64,000 nucleotides of DNA from an uncultured Eubacterium sp. (lineage in GTDB: Bacteria > Bacillota > Clostridia > Oscillospirales > Acutalibacteraceae). The translations under genes were made by a program, and so were the position numbers. Position 1 is the stretch's first letter. Every line of letters starts with the position of its first letter. Below the pieces are notes generated by a model. The model searched no databases, had not been told where the DNA came from, and saw nothing but the letters and a program-made list of their open reading frames with translations. Positions 1 through 8,006 of the stretch are shown here, piece after piece. The DNA is taken from assembly GCF_934561735.1 (NCBI RefSeq), contig NZ_CAKTGT010000009.1, forward strand, positions 1 through 64,000, written 5' to 3'.

Positions 1-95
1 TTGTTCTTATAACATACCAAGAACAATTGGGTTACTACAAAAAGGTAGAAAACCGAAAAGCTCTGACGGCTCCTTTTTGGAGCCGTTATCTTTTT
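1..95 (+). ncRNA. tracrRNA of the type II-C CRISPR system (5' end may lie outside window)
   Basis: Bases 2-36 nearly copy the CRISPR repeat in the cas-gene sense (TTATAACATACCAAGAA, then a GGG..ACTACAA block). This strand is therefore complementary to the repeat part of crRNAs made from the minus strand: an anti-repeat. A short GGT/ACC hairpin and a strong terminator hairpin (66-86, T-run to 95) follow, giving the usual tracrRNA layout of anti-repeat, nexus-like region and terminator. It sits just upstream of cas9 on the same strand. Bases 1-8 and 19-26 (TTGTTCTT/AAGAACAA) also form a perfect 8-bp hairpin. The 5' limit is unknown because the window starts here. Confidence 0.85.
66..95 (+). 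terminator. Rho-independent terminator of tracrRNA
   Basis: Perfect 8-bp stem ACGGCTCC / GGAGCCGT with a TTTTT loop, followed by TATCTTTTT. It ends the tracrRNA just before the cas9 ribosome binding site (AAAAAGGAGA). Confidence 0.85.
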
Positions 96-116
96 CTATC
101 AAAAAGGAGAAACATT

Positions 117-3100
117 ATGAAGTACGGTATCGGATTGGATTGCGGAATTGCATCTGTTGGCTATTGTGTAACAGAACTTGATTCAAATGATGAGCCTAAA
201 AGAATTGTTCGTCTTGGTTCGAGAATTTTTGACAAAGCCGAGAATCCAAAAGACGGCAGTTCACTTGCAAAGCCGAGGAGAGAGGCGAGGGGACTTCGCC
301 GAAGAATAAGACGCCATCAACACAGGCTTCAACGCATTAGGCATATGCTTGTAAGTGATGGAATTGTGACTCAAGATGAACTTGATACAATGTTCCAAGG
401 TCAACTGTCCGATATATATGAAATAAGAACAAGGGCTCTTGATGAACCGATAAGCAATGTTGAGTTTGCAAGGGTGCTTATTAATCTTGCACAAAGAAGA
501 GGCTTTAAGTCAAACAGAAAAGTTGACGAAAACACAAAGGATAAAGAAACAGGTAAACTCCTTGGAGCTATTGAAAAGAATAGGGAAAACATTGCTCAAA
601 ACGGCTATCGCACAGTCGGCGAAATGCTGTATAAGGACGAAAGATATTCAAAGTACAAGCGTAACAAAGGCGAGGACTACCTCAACACGGTGTCTCGTGA
701 TATGATTGCCGATGAAATAAAAATGATTTTTTCTGCTCAACGCAGTTTCGGTATGCCTTTTGCAGCGGAAGAAATTGAAACAAAATACACGGATATAGTT
801 ATGTCGCAAAGACCGTTTGATTTAGGTCCGGGCGAGGGTAACGAAAAATCTCCGAGTCCGTATTCAGGCAACCAAATTGAAAAAATGGTTGGCAGATGTA
901 CTTTCTTCCCTGAAGAATATCGTGCGGTAAAAGCAAGCTATTCTTTTCAGCTTTTTTCGCTTTTGCAGGGAATAAACAATATCACCTTGATTGATGACGG
1001 AGGCAACGCATTTTTTCTTTCGCAGCAGGAGCGTAATGAATTAAAGGAATATTGTTTTAAAACTAAGTCGGTTACTTACGCTTCAATAAGAAAAAAACTG
1101 AAGATTTCGCCTGATTTCAAATTTAAGAACATTACTTATACCGAAAAAGGCGTTGAGGAGTCGGAGAAAAAGACAAAATTTCAACATCTGAATATTTATC
1201 ATCAAATGAAAAGCATATTGGGCGATGCTATGAATTCGCTCTCACATGATGAACTTGATGAAATCGGCAGAATATTTACATTCTATAAAAACGATACAAA
1301 GATTATTGAAGCACTCCAAAAAACAGACATAGACAAGGGTCTTTATCCCGCACTTTTGAATCTTCCGTCATTTAGCAAAACAGGGCACATCAGTGTTAAG
1401 GCGTGCAAATTGCTTATTCCGTTTTTGGAAGAAGGTAAAACATACAACGAGGCTTGCGAATGTGCAGGTCTGGATTTCAAGGCACACGGCAATGCCGAAA
1501 AGCAAATGTTGCTTCCGCCAAAATCAGATGAACTTGATGACATCGTTAATCCTGTTGTAAGGCGTGCGGTGTCACAAACCGTTAAGGTTGTAAATGCAAT
1601 AATCAGAGAAATGGGAGCTTCGCCTACTTATCTTAATATAGAACTTGCACGAGAACTTTCAAAGAGCAAGAAAGAGCGAGATGAGATTGAGAAAAATTAT
1701 CTGCTTAACAGAGCTAAAAATGAAAAGATAAAGAAAGAGATTGTTGATAATTTTGGCTTTGAGCCAAAGGGTCAGGATATTGTTAAGCTAAAACTCTATC
1801 ATGAGCAAGACGGAATTTGTCCGTATTCATTAGATCCTATTAAATATGACAGATTGTTTGAGGTTGGATATGTGGATATTGACCATATAATTCCGTACAG
1901 TGCTTGCTTTGACGACAGTTACAACAATAAAGTTTTGACTTTCTCTTCCGAAAACAGACAAAAAAGAAATCGTGTTCCGCTTGAATATTTGGCTGAAAAT
2001 AAAAAATCGGATTATCGTGTTTGGGTAAACAGCAATATCCGAAATTACAGAAAAAAGCAGAATTTGCTTAAAGAACATTTTACCGAAAAGGACAAAGAGG
2101 ACTTTAAGCAAAGGAATCTTAACGACACAAAATATTTGAGCAGAGTTCTTTATAATTACATAAATGACAATTTGATTTTTGAGGATTTTGCAAACGGCAG
2201 AAAACGACATGTTATTTCTGTTAACGGTGCCGCAACGGCTTATATGCGTAAATGTTGGGGTATTGACAAAATCAGAGAAAACGGTGATTTGCACCATGCT
2301 GTGGACGCTGCGGTTATTTCTTGCGTAACTCAAGGAATGGTGAACAAAATTTCAAAATATTCGTTTGACAGAGAGACTATGTTTGATGTTGATTATCGCA
2401 CAGGAGAGGTCAAAGAGCGTTTCCCGCTTCCGTATCCGAACTTCAGGAAAGAACTCGAAGCAAGAAGCGAAATTGAAGATGAAAAGCGACTTAAAAGTGT
2501 GCTGTTGTCATTTTCAAATTACAGCTATGACGATGCCGAAAGTGCAAAGCCTGCTTTTGTTTCTCGTATGCCTCGCCGAAAGGTTACGGGCCCTGCACAT
2601 AAGGACACAATTCGTTCGGGCAAGGTTGACGGATATAAAATTTCAAAGGTTGAGTTGACATCACTTAAACTCAAAAACGGTGCTATCGAGAATTATTATA
2701 ATCCCGAAAGTGATACTTTGCTTTATAATGCACTGTTGCAACGACTTGTTGAGTTTGACGGAGATGCAAAACAAGCATTTGCAGAGGAGTTCCACAAGCC
2801 AAAAGCAGACGGAACGCCGGGTCCGATTGTAAAGAAAGTGAAAATTATTGAGCGTTCGTCGTCAAGCGTTAAGGCAAGAAATGAAAACAAACTCGGAATT
2901 GCAGATAACGGCTCAATGATTCGTATAGATGTATTCTATGTTGAAAATGACGGCTATTATTTTGTGCCGATTTATGTTGCCGATACTATAAAGCCGACAT
3001 TGCCTAATTTGGCTTGTGTTCAGGGTACAAAGCCGTGGAAAGAAATGGACGATAAAGACTTTGTGTTCTCGTTATATCCAAATGATTTAATTCGTATAAC

Positions 3101-3356
3101 GGCTAAAAAAGATATGAAATTCAATGTGGCTAATAAAGACAGCACTTTGCCGGCAAATAAATATGGAAATGAGTTGTTGTTGTATTATGGCGGAGCAGAT
3201 ATATCCACCGCAAGTATAAATGGAATAACTCACGATAACTCATATAAGTTTAAAGGCTGTGGTGTTAAATCATTGGTTAATATTGAAAAGTATACCGTTG
3301 ACCCGCTTGGAAATGTTAACAAGGTAAACAAAGAAAAGCGAATGTATTTTAATTAA
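117..3356 (+). CDS. cas9: CRISPR-associated endonuclease Cas9, type II-C
   Basis: RNA-guided DNA endonuclease of 1079 aa, typical for compact II-C Cas9. RuvC-I is GIGLDCGIASVGY (D8). An arginine-rich bridge helix (RREARGLRRRIRRHQHR) follows. RuvC-II is NIELARELSK (E509). The HNH nuclease has DIDHIIPYS (H590) and N613 exactly 23 residues later, as in SpCas9 H840/N863. RuvC-III is HHAVDAAV (H727, D730). All catalytic residues are present, so both strand-cleaving activities should be intact. The start ATG at 117 follows AAAAAGGAGA; an upstream in-frame extension from 27 runs through the tracrRNA terminator and is rejected. cas1 starts 2 bases after the stop. The PAM cannot be read from sequence. 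Confidence 0.98.
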   Translation: MKYGIGLDCGIASVGYCVTELDSNDEPKRIVRLGSRIFDKAENPKDGSSLAKPRREARGLRRRIRRHQHRLQRIRHMLVSDGIVTQDELDTMFQGQLSDIYEIRTRALDEPISNVEFARVLINLAQRRGFKSNRKVDENTKDKETGKLLGAIEKNRENIAQNGYRTVGEMLYKDERYSKYKRNKGEDYLNTVSRDMIADEIKMIFSAQRSFGMPFAAEEIETKYTDIVMSQRPFDLGPGEGNEKSPSPYSGNQIEKMVGRCTFFPEEYRAVKASYSFQLFSLLQGINNITLIDDGGNAFFLSQQERNELKEYCFKTKSVTYASIRKKLKISPDFKFKNITYTEKGVEESEKKTKFQHLNIYHQMKSILGDAMNSLSHDELDEIGRIFTFYKNDTKIIEALQKTDIDKGLYPALLNLPSFSKTGHISVKACKLLIPFLEEGKTYNEACECAGLDFKAHGNAEKQMLLPPKSDELDDIVNPVVRRAVSQTVKVVNAIIREMGASPTYLNIELARELSKSKKERDEIEKNYLLNRAKNEKIKKEIVDNFGFEPKGQDIVKLKLYHEQDGICPYSLDPIKYDRLFEVGYVDIDHIIPYSACFDDSYNNKVLTFSSENRQKRNRVPLEYLAENKKSDYRVWVNSNIRNYRKKQNLLKEHFTEKDKEDFKQRNLNDTKYLSRVLYNYINDNLIFEDFANGRKRHVISVNGAATAYMRKCWGIDKIRENGDLHHAVDAAVISCVTQGMVNKISKYSFDRETMFDVDYRTGEVKERFPLPYPNFRKELEARSEIEDEKRLKSVLLSFSNYSYDDAESAKPAFVSRMPRRKVTGPAHKDTIRSGKVDGYKISKVELTSLKLKNGAIENYYNPESDTLLYNALLQRLVEFDGDAKQAFAEEFHKPKADGTPGPIVKKVKIIERSSSSVKARNENKLGIADNGSMIRIDVFYVENDGYYFVPIYVADTIKPTLPNLACVQGTKPWKEMDDKDFVFSLYPNDLIRITAKKDMKFNVANKDSTLPANKYGNELLLYYGGADISTASINGITHDNSYKFKGCGVKSLVNIEKYTVDPLGNVNKVNKEKRMYFN

Positions 3357-3358
3357 TT

Positions 3359-4258
3359 ATGGCTTACAGAAATATTTTTATTGCCAACGAAGCAAAATTG
3401 AAATTAAGAAATAATCAGTTGATAGTTTTCAATGGCGAGGAACTTTCGTTCCCTATTGAGGATATTCGTTCAATCGTGGTCGACAATCCGTACACTTCGC
3501 TTACGGGTAAGTTGATGGCAAAACTTGCTGATGACGGAGTATGTGTGATTATATGCAACGACAAGCACATTCCGTCTTGCGAGCTTTTGCCGATAGGCTC
3601 ATATTGTCGAATGAACAAGCGAATAAACCTTCAGTTTTCTCAATCGAAGCCACGGCTTAAAAAGATTTGGCAAAAAATTGTGCAGGCAAAAATCAATAAT
3701 CAAGCAAAATGCCTTGAACTTAATGAAATTGATGAGGCACAAACTCTGTATTCGATTTCAAAAAATGTTGCATCGGGAGATACAACAAACAGAGAGGGCT
3801 ATGCTGCAAGATTGTATTTTAAATCGCTTTTTGGTGATGATTTTAAACGAGATGACGAAACCGGCATAAACGCCGCACTTAATTACGGATATGCGATTTT
3901 GCGTTCGTTTATTGCCAAAACAATTGTTGCTTACGGGCTTGAGCCGTCACTCGGCATACATCACAAAAGCCAGCTTAATCAATTTAATTTGGCAGATGAT
4001 ATTATTGAGCCGTATCGGCCGATTATTGACAATTTTGTTTATCAAAATTATGTTGACTGGGGCGAAGAATTCTTTACTCCGCAAAAAGCCGAACTTCAAC
4101 TTTTGCTAAACTGTGCGACCGAAATTGACGGCAACCGTCACAGCGTGGCAAATGCAATAGAACTTACAGTTCAAAGCATAATTTCTTCGTTTGAAAATGA
4201 AGAAATTGCATTGAAATTACCGAATTTGATTGATATATCATATTTTAATTATGACTAA
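3359..4258 (+). CDS. cas1: CRISPR-associated integrase Cas1
   Basis: Metal-dependent integrase that inserts new spacers together with Cas2. It is 299 aa, normal for type II Cas1. Likely metal ligands are E146 (NREGYAARLYF), H202 (LGIHHKSQLNQF) and E217 (DDIIEPYRP). There is no clear Shine-Dalgarno; the start lies 2 bases behind the cas9 stop, so translation is probably coupled. No csn2 or cas4 follows, which defines subtype II-C. All key residues are intact, so adaptation is likely functional. Confidence 0.97.
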   Translation: MAYRNIFIANEAKLKLRNNQLIVFNGEELSFPIEDIRSIVVDNPYTSLTGKLMAKLADDGVCVIICNDKHIPSCELLPIGSYCRMNKRINLQFSQSKPRLKKIWQKIVQAKINNQAKCLELNEIDEAQTLYSISKNVASGDTTNREGYAARLYFKSLFGDDFKRDDETGINAALNYGYAILRSFIAKTIVAYGLEPSLGIHHKSQLNQFNLADDIIEPYRPIIDNFVYQNYVDWGEEFFTPQKAELQLLLNCATEIDGNRHSVANAIELTVQSIISSFENEEIALKLPNLIDISYFNYD

Positions 4259-4571
4259 GTTTATGAGGATGATTGTATTCTTTGACCTGCCGGTTACAGA
4301 AAAAGCCGCACAAAAGGCGGCAACTAAATTCAGAAATTTTCTTATCAATGATGGCTATTTAATGGTTCAGTATTCAGTTTATTCAAGAGTTTGCAATGGA
4401 TATGATGCGGTTAAAATGCATGAAAAACGGCTGAAACAGCATTTGCCGCCAAACGGCTCGGTGCGATTGCTTACTATTACCGAAAAACAGTACGAATCTA
4501 TGCAAATTTTGCTCGGCGAATATATCCAATCGGACATTCCCGTTGCATATGAGCAGTTAACTTTATTGTAA
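4251..4571 (+). CDS. cas2: CRISPR-associated protein Cas2
   Basis: Small ferredoxin-fold partner of Cas1 in spacer acquisition. The core motif MRMIVFFDLPVTEK near the N-terminus is typical of Cas2, and the length (106 aa) fits. ATG 4251 overlaps the end of cas1 by 8 bases. ATG 4263, giving MRMIVFFDLP directly, is an equally plausible start because neither has a clear ribosome binding site. It is the last gene of the cas operon. Confidence 0.95.
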   Translation: MTKFMRMIVFFDLPVTEKAAQKAATKFRNFLINDGYLMVQYSVYSRVCNGYDAVKMHEKRLKQHLPPNGSVRLLTITEKQYESMQILLGEYIQSDIPVAYEQLTLL

Positions 4572-4582
4572 AAAAGAGAAAA

Positions 4583-4617
4583 AGCGCAGCAGAAAATTAA
4601 TTCTGTTGTGCTTTTTT
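4583..4617 (+). terminator. Bidirectional terminator between cas operon and CRISPR array
   Basis: A 12-bp stem AGCGCAGCAGAA / TTCTGTTGTGCT (two G-U pairs) with an AATTAA loop and a run of six T. On the other strand the preceding A-rich stretch (4570-4583) becomes a T-run, so the same hairpin can stop transcripts coming out of the array on the minus strand. Confidence 0.8.
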
Positions 4618-4668
4618 ATCTCGAATTTTTCTCGAAATGCCCTAATTTACTGTGCCTTTTGTTCCCAT

Positions 4669-5034
4669 ATTATAACATACCAAGAAAAATTAGGGAACTA
4701 CAATTTCCTCGAGAATGGTAGTTATCATTCATCGATTATAACATACCAAGAAAAATTAGGGAACTACAATCTCTGCGATACAGTTGGCACTACGCCGAAC
4801 AATTATAACATACCAAGAAAAATTAGGGAACTACAATTATTGTAAATTGTCTTCCGGAAATGTCACTATTATAACATACCAAGAAAAATTAGGGAACTAC
4901 AATGCCTCGAATACCTTATCTACCTCACTAAGCATTATAACATACCAAGAAAAATTAGGGAACTACAATGTTAAAGGATTCCATTGCCCAATTCACAAAT
5001 TATAACATACCAAGAAAAATTAGGGAATTACAAT
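4669..5034 (-). CRISPR. Type II-C CRISPR array, 6 repeats and 5 spacers
   Basis: Six 36-base repeats start at 4669, 4735, 4802, 4868, 4934 and 4999. As written, each begins ATTATAACATACCAAG and ends AGGGAACTACAAT. Spacers are 29-31 bases and all different. The cas-distal repeat (4999-5034) has one change, C to T at 5028 (GAATTACAAT), as often seen in a terminal repeat. The minus strand reads ATTGTAGTTCCC at the repeat 5' end, the usual crRNA sense for II-C, and ends TGTTATAAT, an extended -10 promoter as in Neisseria and Campylobacter II-C repeats. Each spacer is therefore probably transcribed from its own repeat, against the cas genes. I saw no match of the spacers within this window. Confidence 0.97.
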
Positions 5035-5064
5035 TGTTTTATTTGTCATAGGTTAGCGAAAAAA

Positions 5065-5235
5065 CTATTTTGTGCCTAATGATAGTATTTTTTCAATTAC
5101 TAACTGTTCGCACCATTCAGGACATTTACGGGTGCCGTTTTCCCAATTCTGTAAAGTCCTTAAAGGTATTTTTGTAAGTTCGGAAGTTTTGGCTTGCGTT
5201 AATTTAACCGATTTTCTCGCCTCTTTTATTGTCAT
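5065..5235 (-). CDS. Small HTH (Cro/XRE-like) protein next to the CRISPR array
   Basis: A 56-residue protein that starts MTIKEARKSVKLTQAKTSEL and continues with TLQNWENGTRKCPEW. The pattern (KLTQAKTSEL-x-IP-x-RTLQNWENG) is a helix-turn-helix of the Cro/C1 type, with the recognition helix near residues 24-33. The ribosome binding site GGAG lies 8 bases before ATG 5235. TTGATT and TATAGT/TATAAA boxes lie just upstream on the minus strand. It stops 30 bases from the last repeat and is read in the same direction as the array, so its transcript could enter the array. Its target is unknown; no toxin partner is visible. Confidence 0.75.
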   Translation of the reverse strand: MTIKEARKSVKLTQAKTSELTKIPLRTLQNWENGTRKCPEWCEQLVIEKILSLGTK

Positions 5236-5287
5236 TTGTCTAACTCCTTTCGTTTATACTATAATTTATCCAAATCAATAAATTTAG

Positions 5288-6478
5288 TCAGGCTTTGGTT
5301 TTTGTTGAGAATTTGCCGAGGAGTTTGGTGCTCAGCAGCAGGATAATCGGGAAGATTGTGGCGACGAGGATGCCGACTTTTAGGTTATCCTCTGCCATTG
5401 ACGACACGAAGCCGACAAGGCTTGGGCCTGCACTGCATCCGAGGTCGCCGCCGAGTGCGAGCAATGCAAACATTGCCGTGCCGCCTTTGGCGAGCATTGC
5501 CGATGAAATCGAGAATGTTCCCGGCCACATAATTCCCACGCAGAAGCCGCAAATCGAGCAGCCTATCAGCGACAGTGCCGGTATCGGTGAAAGTGATACA
5601 ACTAAATACGCTCCGATACACACAATGCACGAAACAGGGATTAATTTCTTTTGCGGAATTCGGTCGCCGAATTTGCCGTAAAGTGCTCGTGATGTGCCCA
5701 TCAGCAATGCGAACGAAAGCGGACCTGCAAGGTCACCGACCGTTTTGGAAATTCCCAAGCCCTCTTTTGCAAAAGTTGACACCCATTGCGAAATTGCCTG
5801 CTCGCTTGCACCTGAGCAAACCATCATTATAAACAGAATTATGAACACCTTTGATGTGAACAACTCTTTTATGCTCATACCTTTTTCGTCGGTATCAATA
5901 AGATTTGCTATTGGTACTTTTGCAAAAACAATGCCGTTGATTATTGGTAATATTGCCCAAATTACAGCTACAATTCGCCAATTTTCGATGCCGAAAATAT
6001 TGAAAAACACGGTGCTTAACAGCACGACCGCCATATGTCCCCAGCAGTAAAACGAGTGCAAAAGGCTCATTGCTTTTTCCTTGTTATCGGTTGGGCACGC
6101 TTCAACTATCGGGCTGACCAAAACCTCTAAAATTCCGCCTCCGACAGCGTAAATCATAACCGAAATCAGCAGTCCGACAAACGGACTTGGTAATACAAAC
6201 GGCAGTACGGCAAGGCTTGCCAAACCGAGTGCCGACAGAAAATGTGCCAAAACCATTGATGTGCGGTAGCCGACTTTGTCGATTGCCTTTGCCGACAGCA
6301 AGTCAACCAAAAGTTGAACCGTGAAATTGAAAGAAATCAGCAATGTAATTTGCGACAGCGGAATGTCGAATTCTTTTTGAAAAGTAACAAACAGCAATGG
6401 CGCAAAATTGTTGACTATTGCCTGAACTATGTATGCTGTGAAGCAAGCGTTGACGGTTGACTTGAAATTCTGTTTCAT
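5288..6478 (-). CDS. MFS transporter
   Basis: Integral membrane protein of 396 aa with about 12 hydrophobic segments, as in the major facilitator superfamily. The loop KAIDKVGYRTSMVLAH between segments 2 and 3 matches the MFS signature, and KFGDRIPQKKL is the equivalent loop of the second half. General build resembles the FucP/sugar-type MFS group; the substrate cannot be deduced. The ribosome binding site AAAGG precedes ATG 6478. No operon partner. Confidence 0.85.
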   Translation of the reverse strand: MKQNFKSTVNACFTAYIVQAIVNNFAPLLFVTFQKEFDIPLSQITLLISFNFTVQLLVDLLSAKAIDKVGYRTSMVLAHFLSALGLASLAVLPFVLPSPFVGLLISVMIYAVGGGILEVLVSPIVEACPTDNKEKAMSLLHSFYCWGHMAVVLLSTVFFNIFGIENWRIVAVIWAILPIINGIVFAKVPIANLIDTDEKGMSIKELFTSKVFIILFIMMVCSGASEQAISQWVSTFAKEGLGISKTVGDLAGPLSFALLMGTSRALYGKFGDRIPQKKLIPVSCIVCIGAYLVVSLSPIPALSLIGCSICGFCVGIMWPGTFSISSAMLAKGGTAMFALLALGGDLGCSAGPSLVGFVSSMAEDNLKVGILVATIFPIILLLSTKLLGKFSTKTKA

Positions 6479-6649
6479 ATTTTTACCTTTTTTTTAAAAA
6501 ATAATGCGTGAATTTGTCATACACACATCAATTCTATTATATCATAAAAAAGGAATTTTACAATACTTTTATTAGTTCGCAATACAGGGTATAATGATTG
6601 TAGGGAGAAAAGATATTTCTCTCACTATTGTTCGAATGGAGGCATAAGT

Positions 6650-7198
6650 ATGATTAACATTACAGCAAGAGGCTTCGATTTGAAGCAGGGCGCAAAAGAC
6701 GGCATTGAAAAGGAACTCAAGAGAATTGAAAGAATGCTGCCGGATAACGCAACATTTGATGTTACGCTCAGCAAGGAGCGTGGAGAATACGAATGTGATA
6801 TTACGGTGAAAAATGTCGGCTCTTTCATCAGAGGTGAAGCAAGAGCAGACCGCATTGAGCCGGTTGTTGATATGGCGGTTGATGATTTGAAGCGTAAACT
6901 TCGCAAACTCAAGACCTTCTTTGTTGACAAAAAACGCAAAGGCGGAATTGATGAAATCGCAACTGCATTTGATGATTTGGATGAAGATGTTACAATGGAC
7001 GATTTTGACCAAGTTTATTACGATTCGGTCGATGTCAACAGAATTAAGCACATCACACCAAATACAATGACGGACGATGAAGCAATCGTTCAGATGGAAA
7101 TGCTCGGACACACATTCTTCGTGTACATCGGCATAGACGGCGAAACAAAGATAGTTTACAAGCGTAAAAACGGTTACGGCGTTCTCGTTTGTGACTGA
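6650..7198 (+). CDS. hpf: Long-form ribosome hibernation promoting factor
   Basis: 182 aa. The N-terminal domain (about 1-95: MINITARGFDLKQGAKDGIE..., KKLRKLKTFF-type basic helix) binds the decoding centre of the 30S subunit. The acidic linker leads to a C-terminal dimerisation domain (about 125-182, IVKHITPNTMTDDEAIVQME-like with RIKHITPNTMTDDEAI, ending YKRKNGYGVLVCD) found in long HPF, which joins two ribosomes into inactive 100S dimers. ATG 6650 follows GGAGG. Monocistronic, ended by a hairpin at 7223. Confidence 0.93.
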   Translation: MINITARGFDLKQGAKDGIEKELKRIERMLPDNATFDVTLSKERGEYECDITVKNVGSFIRGEARADRIEPVVDMAVDDLKRKLRKLKTFFVDKKRKGGIDEIATAFDDLDEDVTMDDFDQVYYDSVDVNRIKHITPNTMTDDEAIVQMEMLGHTFFVYIGIDGETKIVYKRKNGYGVLVCD

Positions 7199-7222
7199 TT
7201 CATAATGATTAACTCAAAAAAT

Positions 7223-7250
7223 ACGATGTCCGTGAGGGCATCGTTTTTTT
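7223..7250 (+). terminator. Terminator after hpf
   Basis: Stem ACGATGTCC / GGGCATCGT (one G-U pair), GTGA loop, run of seven T. Confidence 0.85.
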
Positions 7251-7251
7251 G

Positions 7252-7289
7252 TTGACTTATGATAGCATTTGTGCTATCATAAGTATAGA
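7252..7289 (+). promoter_or_regulatory. higBA promoter with overlapping 13-bp palindromic operator
   Basis: A perfect 13-bp inverted repeat, ACTTATGATAGCA (7255-7267) and TGCTATCATAAGT (7272-7284), separated by 4 bases. A -35 TTGACT (7252-7257) and a -10 TATCAT (7275-7280), 17 bases apart, lie inside or across the arms. Binding by the downstream HTH antitoxin would block RNA polymerase, the normal autoregulation of such modules. Confidence 0.8.
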
Positions 7290-7317
7290 TTAGGAAAGAA
7301 AAAAGAGAAACATAAAT

Positions 7318-7683
7318 ATGTTCAATGTTGAGTTTTATGAAAATCAAAGTGGCGAAAGTGAACTTTGGAATTTTTTAGAGGAGTTGCGAGATAAATCCGC
7401 AACAAGCAAGGATTCTCGCATACAATATAAGCAAATAGTTTTTTATATTGAATTGTTACAAAATAATGGTACAAATTTGGGGGACAATATTACAAAGCAT
7501 CTTGGTGACGGAATTTGGGAATTACGACCGGGCAACAACAGAGTTTTTTATTTCTTTGCACAACAAGATACTTTTGTCTTGCTGCATCATTTTAGAAAGA
7601 AATCACAAAAAACTCCTAAAAGAGAAATAGAAAAAGCAAGGGCAGAACGAACTGATTACCTTAACAGAAGAAAGGGTGGTTGA
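7318..7683 (+). CDS. higB: RelE/HigB-type toxin (phage Gp49-like family)
   Basis: 121 aa. The core GDGIWELRPGNNRVFYFF...FVLLHHFRKKSQKTPKREIEKA matches Gp49-like/HigB toxins of the RelE fold, which cut mRNA at the ribosome: basic residues around ELRPGNNRVFY and FRKKSQKTP, and a helix of alternating charges at the end. Toxin-first order and an HTH partner starting one base after the stop fit the HigBA arrangement. Expression is probably controlled by the palindromic operator 35 bases upstream. Confidence 0.88.
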   Translation: MFNVEFYENQSGESELWNFLEELRDKSATSKDSRIQYKQIVFYIELLQNNGTNLGDNITKHLGDGIWELRPGNNRVFYFFAQQDTFVLLHHFRKKSQKTPKREIEKARAERTDYLNRRKGG

Positions 7684-7684
7684 T

Positions 7685-7960
7685 ATGAAAAATTGGAACG
7701 ATTACAAAAATTATGCAAAAAGCGTTGACGAGCAGGCTAAAAGTGATATTGAACAAATGGAAGAACTTGCCTCAATAGTCGGTGCAATAATTGATAAAAG
7801 GAATGAACTGGGCTTATCTCAAAGGCAGTTGGCTGAAATTTGCGGAATTCCTCAATCCTCGGTTGCACGAATTGAAACATTAAAAACTACTCCGAATTTG
7901 GATACATTATTAAAAATAATGCAACATTTGGGATTGAAATTAACCGTGTCTGTTGCATAA
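7685..7960 (+). CDS. higA: XRE-family antitoxin, HigA-like
   Basis: 91 aa. Helix-turn-helix at about 43-66 (LGLSQRQLAEICGIPQSSVARIE), typical of the antitoxin of Gp49/HigB pairs; the N-terminal helical part would cover the toxin. ATG 7685 follows AAAGGGTGG and lies one base after the toxin stop, indicating coupled translation. An earlier GTG at 7676 is less likely. It likely binds the palindrome at 7255-7284. Confidence 0.9.
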   Translation: MKNWNDYKNYAKSVDEQAKSDIEQMEELASIVGAIIDKRNELGLSQRQLAEICGIPQSSVARIETLKTTPNLDTLLKIMQHLGLKLTVSVA

Positions 7961-7964
7961 AAAA

Positions 7965-7997
7965 ACGATGCAGTCACTCGACTGCATCGTTTTTTTG
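7965..7997. terminator. Bidirectional terminator between higA and the convergent gene
   Basis: Perfect 11-bp stem ACGATGCAGTC / GACTGCATCGT with ACTC loop, T-run on the plus strand and A-run on the other side, serving both converging genes. Confidence 0.85.
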
Positions 7998-8006
7998 TTT
8001 GTGTAT

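Noticed and set aside
27..116. N-terminal extension of Cas9 to an earlier start
   Set aside because: It would run through the tracrRNA terminator, and AAAAAGGAGA lies directly before ATG 117.
4640..4660. Possible partial reverse repeat (CCCTAATTT, CTGTG) in the 4618-4668 spacer
   Set aside because: Only nine bases fit and the rest does not; probably coincidence.
4705..4998. Self-targeting spacers against the phage-derived operon
   Set aside because: I compared the five spacers by eye with both strands of that region and saw no match; a full genome search was not possible.
4606..5005. Plus-strand open frames within the CRISPR array
   Set aside because: They translate the repeats themselves (repeating ITYQEKLGNYN) and have no ribosome binding site.
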